Position numbers and translations under genes: made by a program
Notes under the pieces: model-generated
Told to the model about the DNA's origin: nothing
What the model saw: the letters and a program-made list of their open reading frames with translations, nothing else
Database searches by the model: none
NCBI GenBank assembly: GCA_002077045.2
Contig: KZ111140.1
Location: forward strand, 1,218,959 to 1,255,275
DNA length: 36,317 nt
Direction of reading: 5' to 3'
Source: Rachicladosporium sp. CCFEE 5018
Lineage: Eukaryota > Ascomycota > Dothideomycetes > Cladosporiales > Cladosporiaceae
Shown: piece after piece, positions 9,469 through 20,117 of the stretch
Numbering within the stretch: position 1 is the stretch's first letter
How the letters are laid out: every line of letters starts with the position of its first letter

Positions 9469-11369
9469 ATGGCCGCCTCTGAGAAGGATGCCGAAGTTCA
9501 TATCGAGAATACCAACATTCACGGCAATGCGGACGATGCACCCCCTTACTCGGAAGACGACCACATGACACTGCAAGCCTACCTTGCGCTAGCTGTATGA
9601 TACGAGCTACCTCGAGAAGCAAGTCAAATACTGACAATTCACCAGGCTATCTCCTCGCAGTATGTCGCGTATATCCTCACCCTCCTCATGCCTTCGACAA
9701 TCGTATCCTACATCAACGCTGATCTCGGCCCCGATCCGAACTATACCTGGATCAATGTCAGCTGGAATGTGGCAGCCAGCGTCATGGTCACAGTCGGCGG
9801 CCGGCTCTCAGACATTTTCGGAAGGCGTTACTTCATGATTGCCGGTGCATGCATCGCGCTCATTGGAGCTGTGGTCGGCGCAACCGGTCAAAGCATCAAC
9901 CAGATGATCGCCAGTGGCGTCTTGTTCGGCATCGGCGGTGGTCTGCTGGAGATGTGCTTCGCGGCTGTGCAGGAGGTTGTGCCAATGAGGTATCGGGTGT
10001 TCGCGATCGGCTGCTTTGAGATGACTGCATTGATCGCCTTCGTCAGTCCGGTCATCGCGTATGCTATGCTTTCGCAGACTATCATGGGCTGGCGTGCGGT
10101 CTACTGGTTCTTGTCCTCGTTCGAGGCATGTGGTCTGATGTTACTGATGTTCTGCTATAAGCCGCCGACGTTTCATACGAAGCACCGGACTGATGGCAAG
10201 ACGCGGATAGAGTTGCTAAGACAGATGGATTTTTTTGGTGTGCTGCTGTTCGCAAGTGGGTACATTTCGTTTCTCCTGGGCATTAATTGGGGCGGACGCA
10301 AGTATGCCTGGTCAAGCGCGCCTGTCATATCGACTATTGTCATCGGCGCTGTGCTACTCGTCTCGCTTGGACTGTGGGAGGCGTTCGCCAATCTAAAGTA
10401 TCCGATGCTTCCGCCCAAGGTAAGCTTCCGCTGGAGCATTCCGCTGTTGAGTGTGCACTAACGTTTCATTTGCTCTTCCGCAACGTCCGGGGTTTCACAA
10501 TGATGCTGGTCGTCTGCTTCGTTGGCGGTATGCTGTACTACAGCATGAACATCCTTTGGCCACGGCAGAGCGGACTACTATTCGTTCCGGCCGGCAAGCC
10601 CATCATCGCTGGAGTGTACGCTAACATGGTCTCGTACGGTACTATCCTGGCTGGGCTGGTCGTGGTCTTCTTTTGCCAGCGTGTTGGACACGAGAGGTGG
10701 CAGCAAGTTGGCTTTATGGTGAGTCTCTCCTGCAGCTAGCTCGAGAGGACAGCTACTGATATCTAGCAGGTCGTGCAGACAGCGCTTATTGGATCACTCG
10801 CAAGTGTCGGACTCGACGACAAGATACAAGCGATCATCACAATTATCGTTCTCGCGACCACCATCACACCTCCGCAGCTACTCGCGTTTGTCATGATCTC
10901 AATGAACATCGATGATCAAGTGGACATCGGCGTCGCCAATGGTTTAGCCAGCACCTTCCGTCTGATGGGTGGCGCAGTAGCAACAGCAATCTATAGCGCT
11001 ATCCTCAGCAACCGCTTCGCCTCCGAGCTACCCAAGAAGATGGCCCCCGTGATTGCAGCCAACAACATATCAGCATCAAGTGCGGCAGGCCTACTGAAAT
11101 CTGCGGCTCTCAACACCGCCGCGGCGTACAAGTCCGCTTTAAGTTTGCCTGGCGTCACGGCCACAGTCATCGGCAGCACACAGCGAGCTGTCAAGTTGGC
11201 GTATGTGGATGCGTTCAAGATGGTGTACCTTATTGCTTTGGCTTTCGGAGGTGTGGCGATCATCTGCGCGGCGTTCACGAAGAGTATACCCAAGGACCGG
11301 AAGACTTTGCGGCGAGCCGTCAAAATGGAGAACGAGACGAAAGTGGAGGACTTGGAAACGAAGGCTTGA
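9469..11369 (+). CDS. TRI12-type MFS efflux transporter
   Basis: Modelled as four exons: 9469-9594, 9646-10419, 10473-10718 and 10770-11369; 581 residues. Fungal trichothecene-efflux/siderophore-type drug:H+ antiporter of the plasma membrane. Seen: acidic N-tail, then LQAYLALAAISSQYVAYILT as first helix; signature loop GGRLSDIFGRR (about 93-103); many hydrophobic helices; YSMNILWPRQ and GLASTFRLMGGAVATAIY, typical of this family; basic C-tail. The substrate cannot be told. The start is an ATG in good context (GCAGCCATGG); upstream in-frame codons lack transporter features. Oddity: intron 2 (10420-10472) has a GTAAGC donor and a CACTAAC branch site, but the expected acceptor reads TTTG instead of TTAG. 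Retaining it gives a stop after about 314 codons, so the gene may be crippled. Confidence 0.82.
10420..10472 (+). other. Intron with non-AG (TG) 3' end
   Basis: The donor is GTAAGC after codon AAG, and the branch-like CACTAAC lies near 10456-10462. Conserved coding sequence (LFRNVRGF) resumes at 10473, so the intron would be 53 nt and end in TG. The only nearby AG (10450-10451) would give a 32-nt intron without a branch site and insert seven residues in frame. Confidence 0.6.
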
Positions 11370-11739
11370 TGGACCACTCACCGAATGCGGACCTAAGAAG
11401 ACGAGACAGCGACAGGAAATCTACTAAGCATGACTCAGCTCGCATGAACGGGACCGGAGCTCGCAAGGTACTAGAAGTGCCGAAGCGAGACCGAGCGTCA
11501 GCAAGTCGCGCGAAGCCGTCCAGCAACTGTACACACCTGTTGCCCGAAGTGGCCATAGGTCTTTAATATGAGGTTCGGCGGATTCGCACCGATCTCAATG
11601 GCACGACCTCCTCATCAAGCATATATACCGATGACCGCAGTGATTCCTCGCCATCCCGCATACACATGAGAAGCATCTGAAGCACGCGACACGAACTTAC
11701 CCTCGACATCAATCTCCCATTCGACACAAGAACTTCGCC
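11370..11739 (+). promoter_or_regulatory. Intergenic with TATA-like box for DUF4267 gene
   Basis: 370 bp. An ATATATACC element at about 11621-11629 lies roughly 115 bp before the ATG at 11740, a plausible core promoter. The rest should include the MFS terminator. No other structure seen. Confidence 0.45.
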
Positions 11740-12207
11740 ATGGCATCCACATCCCTTACAACAGCAGCAGCCATCGGCGGAGGTATCGTCCCGCTCGTCC
11801 TCGGCGCAGGCTTCATATTCCGGCCTGCACTGTCCGGCCTCGTCTTTCCCTTCCTTGCCGCATCGTCACCGGCTGAGCAGGCCACTGCAGACACCTTTAC
11901 GATACTCCTCGGCGGACGCGAAATTGCATTCGGACTCTTTTCCCTCGTCGTCTGGAATAAGGCTCGCAGTGACCAGTCGTCTGCGGAAGTGAAAGCTGCG
12001 GCGCGAGAGATTCTGGGCTGGGGCACACTGCTTGCTGGTACCATTCCATTCGCTGACATCTTGGCTACTGCTTTCGCGAGGTCTGCTGGGTTGGTCAATA
12101 AGCCTTGGATGACGATGGAGGGAAGTTTTGTGGCCCTTGTGCCGCCCTTTGCATGGATCGGAGCGAGGCTGCTGGGGTGGCTTGGGGGAAAGGCGAAGGC
12201 TGTTTAG
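11740..12207 (+). CDS. DUF4267 small membrane protein
   Basis: Intronless frame of 155 residues. It resembles the fungal DUF4267 family of small integral membrane proteins; the molecular function is unknown. Seen: four hydrophobic stretches at about 9-32, 55-75, 92-110 and 128-148; GGREIAFGLF in the second; and a well-conserved C-terminal half FADILATAFARSAGLV, PW, EGSF, GWLGGKAK. The start has the context GCCATGGC. A truncated second copy of the C-terminal half lies at 21211-21403, so the family was duplicated here. Convergent with the secreted-protein gene at 12596. Family assignment is from memory of its pattern; the call as a real gene is strong. Confidence 0.85.
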   Translation: MASTSLTTAAAIGGGIVPLVLGAGFIFRPALSGLVFPFLAASSPAEQATADTFTILLGGREIAFGLFSLVVWNKARSDQSSAEVKAAAREILGWGTLLAGTIPFADILATAFARSAGLVNKPWMTMEGSFVALVPPFAWIGARLLGWLGGKAKAV

Positions 12208-12595
12208 GGTATGGGCATTGCTAGTTGTTGAACAGCAGGAGCGACAACTTACCACTGCGGGCTCAGCTTGAGTAGAGCATCTTTCGTGCTTTTTACAGCT
12301 CGAGTCTATTCGTCTTATTTAGCTTGTGGACCAACTCTAGAAAGTGAGCCTGGTAGGTGACCGATATCGTATAGCATGTCGACAAAGTCACGGAAAATAC
12401 ACATGCGGAGTCAAGCTACCAAGTATGAGTGGTACCGCTAGATATCAGTGCATGTCCTGAAGGTGCAGCACAAATTCCCGGACCAGGCGACCTGACACCG
12501 AGGAGCGCCAACATGTGCATCCATGATGCTCGGAAAGCTCCTACGAGCACAACGATTGCCCTCCAACCAGATCGACCAAATTATGATCGGTCTTC
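12208..12595. other. Convergent intergenic region
   Basis: 388 bp between two converging genes. No gene, repeat or RNA feature seen. Confidence 0.55.
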
Positions 12596-13589
12596 TTAGC
12601 AATCGGGCGCACGGCGTAGGCGGCCGACGCAACGCTGAGCAGCATTGATGACGTGAGTGTGAGACGCATACTCGGGGTCCTTGGCATAGGCGTTCAACGT
12701 ATCCACCAGCTCCTGGGATAGGCCTGGGTGCAGACGAAGTGTCTCCTTAGTGTCGACTACCTTATATGTTGGGCCGCCTGCCACTGTCATGTCTTTTACT
12801 TCGACTTCCTGTCCTTTTCTGTTAGCGCTCTGCGGTACATATGTGCCCTAATCGTCATGCACACAAACCACTCACCCATTTGATATTCCGGCGTTTCAGT
12901 AGATCGTTGATGACCTCGATTCCCTTGCCAGCTTGGTCAAGTACTCTCGCAATATGCGTCTGGGTCATCGCAGTGCGGATGTTTGCGAGTTCGCTGTCAA
13001 TGTTGATGCTTTTTGACTTTGCCTCACTACGGCACTGATTAATCGCGTCTGTTAAGTAGTTCAGCTGCTGGCCCAAGGCTACCTTGCGGGTGAAGCTGTT
13101 CGGCAGGAGTTTAGTGCTGTCCATTTGTTGGTTGAACCCGAGCGCGGTGAGATCCTGACGGATCGTCTCCAAGCTGGGATTGAGGGTTTTCCCAATGGTC
13201 GTTGCACCCTTCCAGGGACTGCTGCTTGCGTCGTCCTGCAAATACTTGAACAATTCGTCGAAGTAGCAGGTTTTGCCTGCATTCGTCCCTGGGCATTTTG
13301 GAGCGATGTAACGATCTTGTGGTTTGAGGTTCGGGAATGTCTTGATCTCAAGCTGATAAGCGTACCAGACGAGCATAGCCTGTGAAATGCGGATTAGTTG
13401 ACGTGCAGCTGAAACTCCCCTCGTGCTTTGAACGCTGTCCGGCGTCTTTCGTCCACTGCGGCTACTTGTAGCTATAGCAAAGGTTGGTGTAATACCGTAC
13501 GCGCTTACCTGATAAGGAGTCGCGAGCTTGCTGCAGACAGCGGTGGCCACGAGTAGCGCGAGCAGCAGGTAAATCGCAGCCGGCCTCAT
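12596..13589 (-). CDS. Secreted protein of unknown function
   Basis: Three exons on the minus strand: 13589-13509, 13379-12876 and 12808-12596; product 265 residues, family not recognised. Seen: a clear signal peptide (MRPAAIYLLLALLVATAVCS), then a mostly helical, polar chain with few cysteines (KCPGTNAGKTCYF, NQCRSEA, QRCVG, C-terminal DC) and two long amphipathic stretches; no membrane segment after the signal. Intron 1 is 129 nt and in frame, so retention is possible, but it has GTAAGC, an AACTAAT branch site and CACAG. Intron 2 (67 nt, GTGAGT...GACAG) is needed to reach the last exon. The even number of mature cysteines would allow disulphides. It could be an apoplastic or cell-wall protein; that is inference only. 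Confidence 0.72.
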
Positions 13590-14699
13590 GGCGACGGCGC
13601 GCCAATGTCGGTTCTGGTATCGGGTCTATCAGAGCCGCAACGCTGTAGGCAATGTCTATGTCGACCATCAGCTAGAAGCAGTGCATCGAACTTCAGATGC
13701 TGGGTTACGCACACGATGGTCGATTTTGTACTCGTGCCGCGAGCAAGGCAGACTGGGTAAGTAACAGGCCGTCCAGACAGATCTACTTGAACAAAAGGTT
13801 CATGGCGCGCTTGAAGGTGTGCTGAGTGCATAGGCGAGAACATGATTGTCGCGAAGGACCCATATGTAGTCGCCCATTTGGAACTGTTATCGCGAGCGTC
13901 CGGGGCAATGCTCCCAGATACATGCCTACAGCGGGATCATTGATCGTGGAGATTTGCCCATGCATAGCACCGGTGCCGGAACGAAGCTAATGCGTTCTCA
14001 CGTTGACCGAAAATCCACCAGCTTGCCACACCGCTAGCAACTAGCCCGGCGCTTCGTGAAGAAGAAGTGCCTCTCTCTTCCGAGGGAAATGAACAAGCGG
14101 GCCCGAGCTATCGAGCCTGGCGACAATGTAACAAGATCGTCATTTCTGGTAGGACCTCGCCATACAATACATGACCATGTGGGTCCTTCGAGCCCCGTGG
14201 ACATGACTTCTGAAGCACGGCTCGAGCGCCACCAACACTTGGCAGCGCTTCAGCACTTTGTTGAAGTTGCTTCGCATGCTTCACTGCTGCAGGTACACTC
14301 GCCTAGCGGCTGATCATCATTGTGATTGGCACTCTAGTGCCTCATCTACCTGGACTGCTCTCGCATTAAGCCGCCCGCGCTATGAGCTTTTGCTGCGCCG
14401 CAGCTCGTTATGGCCAATGCCAAGGGCTCGAAAGCGATGTCCCGGCGGCGGAACATGCGACCCTCGCAATCTCAGGAAAGCTACTGTGCCTCTCGCATGC
14501 CTTTCACGCTCGTGGCGATAAGGTAAGGCGGGATCGTGATGTCGAGGTATCGCCGCGAACCAGACTGCGCGGTGGCCCTCGCACTTCGCAGATCGTGGCT
14601 TATTGCACTTGCTACCGACTCCTTGTTTCCTTAGCATATTTACCTGTCGAACAGTCTGTCCACTTTCAATTGGATCAGCAAGGCCTCGCTGACTCCGCC
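13590..14699. other. 1.1-kb divergent intergenic region
   Basis: It lies between the divergent starts of two secreted-protein genes and probably contains both promoters. Several short frames occur, none with recognisable content or a convincing start. No tRNA or repeat seen. Confidence 0.5.
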
Positions 14700-17600
14700 A
14701 TGCGCTCCATTGCGGCTTGCATCCTGCTGTCTTTACAGCTCATCGCTGGTACGAAGCCTGTACTCCGTCAAGTTTTCGAGAGCATGATGAATTGACCGAG
14801 ACCCAGGTGCTCATGCGGTGCATCACATACGCCAACATCGTCATACCCTGCACGCTCATCCCCAAGTCGCGCACGCGGATGGCAACACGCTCGACAAGCG
14901 CGGAGGTATTGCCAATGGCATCACACTCAGGATCCTCCCGCTCGGCGCATCGATTGTGTACGGTCAAACTTCGAACGATGGCAATGGATTCCGATATGCG
15001 CTTCGCAATCGACTGGTCTACGACAGCAACCCCGTCAATATGATTGGCTCGGTGCAGCAAGGCACTATGACTGACAACGAGTGTGAGGGTTGGCCAGGCT
15101 ACACCATCACCCAAGTAGCTTCGAAGGCAGAGCTCTCGATTCCTTCCCAGCCAAACCTTATCCTACTCCACGTCGGAACGAATGACGCCGTACAGAGTGT
15201 CGATATCGGCAATGCCGCGAACAGACTCGGCAGCTTGATCGATCGTTTGTTTGCAGCGATTCCAGACGTTACCATCATTGCGTCTACTCTGTTGGCGAAT
15301 GGCAATTCTGTAACGCAAGCCAACATCAAAACCTACAATTCGCAGATTCCTGATATCATCCGCGCGCGACAGTCTGCTGGAAAGAAGCTGACCTATGTCG
15401 ATTTCTCGTCCAGCTACTTCAGCGTAGCCGACCTTGGACCAGATGGGTGTGCACTGCTGTAACCCATGGCTGCCTGGACTCAGAGCTAACACGCCTTTAG
15501 TACTCATCCGACTGCAGCAGGTTACCTCAAGATGGCGGAAGTCTGGTATCGTAAGCTACGCAGCCCCCACAATCATTAGAGACTCCCTGACAGAAGGCGT
15601 AGAGGGCATCAAAGTCGTTGATGCGCAGGGGTGGCTGAATTCACCCAACACTGTCTCTGGAGTGTCGGACGCCGTCTCTACCGCTTCCGGTCGAACGTGC
15701 AATAAGGTGCCTGGCGCATCGATCGGACCAACGCAGACGCAGATGGGATCTGGCAGTGATGACGGGGCTTACCATCACGTCGGCACGCAAGTCGACGGCT
15801 TTGCTGGGTTCATCAATCCATCTACTGTCAATTTCAACAACCCTCTGCCGGAAGGTGTATTCTGGGCTGACATCGACGGTGATGGCATTGATGATTATGT
15901 GTAGTAAGTGAAGGAGTGCTTGTAGGTGCATGACGCGATTACTAACACTCGCAGCGTGGGATCGAACTCGAATTACGGTCTCGGTGTAGCATTGAGTCTC
16001 GGTGGCGGTAAGTTTGGAAGCTACCTCTATTATACATTCTCGCCATCGTGCAATCGACCGGGTGTCCGTTTTGCGGACATGACTGGCGATGGAAGGTAAG
16101 CGACACTTCTTCGACCACGACTAGCAGTGAGTTTACAGATAACAGGGACGACTTCTGCTGCCTCGGACCGGACGGAGGACTTCTGTGCTGGCAGAATACG
16201 AAAGGGTCTGATTCGAGAAGTCCGAATTGGGTGTCCATGGGGACTGTTAAAGCAAGTGAGGGTTATCCGCAAGCCCAGGTATGTGTTCAATGTGTCGTAC
16301 ATTTGGATTTCGCTTATCCTCGCTGCAGGTTCGACTCGCAGATATTGACGGCGACGGGCGTGCTGAGTTCGTCATCACTAGATCTCGGAAAATGGGCAAT
16401 CTCTCTCTAGAATCTACTGACTGGTTTGTAGTTATGTTGTATTCGATGCGAGTACATCGAACATATACGGATGGCGAAATGGGGCGTTAAGTATGCTACG
16501 ACCCTAAGCTTGCAACACATGTATCGCTAACGACATCATGACCAATAGGCAACGGGGCACCTGCATACTGGTATGCCATGCAAGGTGTTTTTAGTGGTCT
16601 TCCCGCCCATGCGTTGTCGGGCTGGCGATTCGTAGACCTCAATGGGGATAAGAAGGATGATCGTATGTTCACAGCTCTGCGTGGCGATACTGGAGCTGAC
16701 CGATAGTGCAGTAATCTGGGTAGATGCGAATGGACAAGTCAGTACTTGGATCAATCGTCGGGGTTTCAGGCAAGTCTTGAAAGTTCAAGGTAGTATGATC
16801 TATGCTGATGACCGTCCCCAGTCTCGGACTCGGACCGGAATGGGTATCCCATGGGTGAGAAACCTTCAGCCTGGTTCACGAGAGTGCCAAATTGCTGACT
16901 TCGTGGACTTGCAGCATCACGCACGGCGGCTCCGGCACGCCCGTGAATGTCACCTTTGGTACCTTCATGGGGTCTGGAAGGGCCGATTATGCACGTGAGT
17001 GCGCTGAACAGTTTCCAACTTTGCCATCTCCGACCGGATATCTTGCTGACATTACCATGCACAGTGGGCTCTATCAAGAACGGGAACGTGTACGTCAATC
17101 GCTGGGAAAATCACGACTATGGCGGTACGATGGTCAGAGGTGATGGTGCCAGGTATTGTGATATGACAGGATCCGGCTCGGACGACTATCTTGTCTGTCA
17201 TATTAGACATGTGTAACAGGAGACATTCACTGATAGAGACTCACAGTTCATCGACTCAACCGGTGCCATTACGCTCTTCGAGAACCAACACAACTGGGGC
17301 TACTGGGTGCCATGGGGAGTCATCTACAGCACAAACCGGAAACGCCAGGAGGTACTGCCAGACATGGAAAGCTTCATAGGTATTAGTGCTGACATATGTC
17401 GCAGGTCCATCTTGCAGACTTCGACGGCGATGGGAAATGCGATATTGTACGACTGCTATCCAATTCTTTGCTGAGCAAGGTACTGACATGTATTCCAGCT
17501 ACTGGTAGACAAGTCCTCAGGATCGACCACAGTGCTACAGAATAGGTTTGCATCGGGCAAATTCAGCTTTGTGAGCTTGGGAGTGGTGACAGGCAGCGCA

Positions 17601-19831
17601 ACGTGTACAGAGGGTTACGGGACTGACAAGCATGATCTCGGAGTTCGTTGGAACGACATAGATGGGGACGGTAGGACGGCGTGATCACATGTGGAGAATG
17701 TGCTGCTGCTGAATCTTATCTAGGTCGAGCCGACTTTCTCTGCGTGACGCCTGATGGAGTCGTCAGTGGTTACCTGAACAAAGGTGTGAATTCGATGATC
17801 AATCAAGGGATGATCAAGCATACGGAGGGCAAAGAGCGAAAGAGTATGTGCATTGGTAAATTTGAGTGATGATCGCAGCTTACGCAAGACACAGACCTGC
17901 GACTGGCCGACATCAACGGCGATGGGCGTGATGATTTCCTCTTCGTCGATATGCTCAATGGCTCCGTGACCGAATGGCAAAATGGAGGCGCAATACCCAG
18001 CTCAGGTAGTGCCTTTCAGTGGAATTGGCAGGATGTTGTCTCTCCCGGTGGCTCTTGTCGCGGGCAGTGTGTGGAATTCGGCGCGCTGTATGGACTTGGG
18101 CGTGCAGACTACATCAGTGGGTGTTGCCAGTATATGCCGAGGACTGATACTGACTGCTCATAGTCGTTGACCCCAGTACTAACAAGGCGTGGACGTGGTT
18201 GTGAGTCGTTCTACGCTGCCTGCGAAGCTCGTGACTGACGACTTGCAGCAACGTATGCCCTGGTGGCCTTGGACCCACAACGCCGAATCTGCCCAGTGGC
18301 GCGCCGCCCGCTCCTACAGTCGGTTCGGTTCAGCAAAGCTCGAGCACTGTGTCCGCATCTCGAACCTCCACAATCTCCTCGCCAAGCAGTACTGCATCCA
18401 ACACTGTTGATAATGACGACAACCTGGCCAACGATGACAGCCCCAGCTGCGACTATACTCTCACATGGAATAACCTCGATGATCTCGGCGCTGTTGCCGA
18501 TGGCTTGGACGAATACTGTTTGGCAATCTACACGCTTGCAACCCTGATCACTATGTTTGACACAGCGTATGACAACTATACTGCAGTGAACACAGACTAC
18601 GACTCTCAGTTCGGTTACTACGTCACGTACATGATTAAGCTGATTCCCTCGGTACTCGACAACCAATTCATGTTCGATCAAAGTTCAACAACAGAGCAGC
18701 ATCACATTCCTGTTCCCGGGCCTGGAATGAATTGTAAGTACATGCAGCGGGGACGACTGGTATAAGCTAGAAATGCTAAGTTTGCGTGTAGTCTTTAGCT
18801 GTCACAACGTTAAGAGCGACCCTCAGGACTTTCCATGCTCGGACCTGGAAACGCTTGCACGTACATCAGACCATCTTGTGCAGGCACCCGTGGTGTTGAC
18901 TCTTGCCGATCAAGATGGCTATAATGGGGGCCTCCTTGAAGCAGGTATCAGCCCTGACTGGACGATTCTAGGCGACCATGAGATCGTGAAGGAGGTCTCA
19001 GAGCCGAGGGCTGGTCGCAAGTATGTTTATGAATTTGAAGGATATCCGATTGAGGACCCGCAAGTTGGTGAGTGTTGTTGAGAAGCCTACTTACAAGTCA
19101 CACACTCACGCAGACTAGTCATTCCCAATCCCAAGGACATCGTGACTCAAGGACTTGGAGATCTTTCAGAACTCCGAACTTCAATGCAGGCTACTCTGAT
19201 GGATCTGATTCTTGGCCAATTCTTTGATGGTGATACAAGCGATGCTGCAGAGGCATATAGCACACCTGTTTTCATGTGAGTGGCCGCGTCGCAGCCCGAT
19301 GTAGCTCACCAGCTGACCTTATCACCGAGGCTGATGCAAGCAACTGATGGCATGGCCCAAGCGAAAGTCCTTGCAGCGCAGGAAATGCAGGACGAGAAGG
19401 AGGAGGCACAGCGAAAGAAGAACTTCATTTTACTGATTGTCAGCGTAATTTTGATGGTCAGTTTGCTTGATCAGCCTGTACGTATACATGAAGCTGACAT
19501 TCTCGCTCAGTTCATCCCCATAGTCGGCGAAGAGATCGCTGCAGCCGCAGGTTTTGCGACTCTTGCGCGCGCGATCGCGATTGCAGGCGAAGTCGGGAAT
19601 GCAGCCTTGGGTGTATACGACACGGTGAATGATCCAAGTTCCGCGGTCGTCAATATCCTCGGCATGCTAGTTGGTGTTGGTGCTATCGCCAAAGTGTCTC
19701 GCGATGGCAAGGGCATTGGGGACGTTGCCAACCTCAGGCGTGGTATGTCTGCAGATAGTGTGGCAGGTCTGGGGACGATTTTCAAGACGCAGAGTGACAA
19801 GCTGCAGGTGATCACAAAATGCCGGGTCTAG
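14700..19831 (+). CDS. Secreted SGNH hydrolase / FG-GAP repeat multidomain protein
   Basis: Twenty-four exons, total 3903 nt, 1300 residues: 14700-14748, 14807-15446, 15501-15550, 15594-15903, 15955-16095, 16146-16278, 16329-16366, 16432-16490, 16549-16662, 16712-16769, 16822-16854, 16915-16994, 17065-17192, 17247-17351, 17405-17446, 17499-17670, 17724-17843, 17889-18116, 18164-18200, 18249-18733, 18792-19067, 19119-19275, 19330-19456, 19511-19831. Every junction keeps frame. Domains: signal peptide (MRSIAACILLSLQLIAG); SGNH/GDSL esterase with ILPLGASIVYG (Ser block), HVGTND and, across intron 2, DGTHPT (Asp/His); about ten FG-GAP/VCBS repeats with DxDGDGxxD calcium loops; a Ser/Thr linker near 18300-18420; then a Cys-containing domain and a hydrophobic tail with IPIVGEE. 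The tail resembles, from memory, ends of some large fungal GH18 chitinases. It likely acts outside the cell on an ester-bearing polysaccharide (inference). Confidence 0.85.
15866..18200 (+). repeat. About ten FG-GAP/VCBS protein repeats
   Basis: Within the SGNH gene, units recur with loops such as ADIDGDGIDDYVYVG, ADMTGDGRDDFCCLG, ADIDGDGRADYVVFD, VDLNGDKKDDLIWVD, CDMTGSGSDDYLFID, ADFDGDGKCDILLVD, NDIDGDGRADFLCVT, ADINGDGRDDFLFVD and GLGRADYIIVD. They should form a beta-propeller with Ca2+-binding loops. Most introns fall inside or just after the loop of a unit. Confidence 0.85.
16770..16821 (+). other. GC-AG intron
   Basis: A 52-nt intron whose donor is AG|GCAAGT and acceptor CCCCAG. Only this choice joins NRRGF to SLGLGPEWVS in the right phase; nearby GT sites give the wrong phase or a 32-nt intron. 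Confidence 0.7.
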
Positions 19832-20117
19832 TCACCGGCTTGTTATCGTTGTGATTTCGATCGTAGCAATGCAAGTGGCGCCCGGCAACGCTAGCTTCAG
19901 ACATACAGAGCTTGGTGCCATATCGATAGCGCGTCCATAGCAGGTCTAGCCTGCAGGTATCCTCGTGTGGCTGTGATGGAGTGTCCATTCGCCATCCAGA
20001 GTTCACATTTGCCCGAACGCCATCAATCACACACGGGACACTACGTTCACTCTAATGGGAGGTGCTGCGAGCATAGGGCTTGAGATATTGACTGTGATGC
20101 TATTCGCGTGACGGCTT

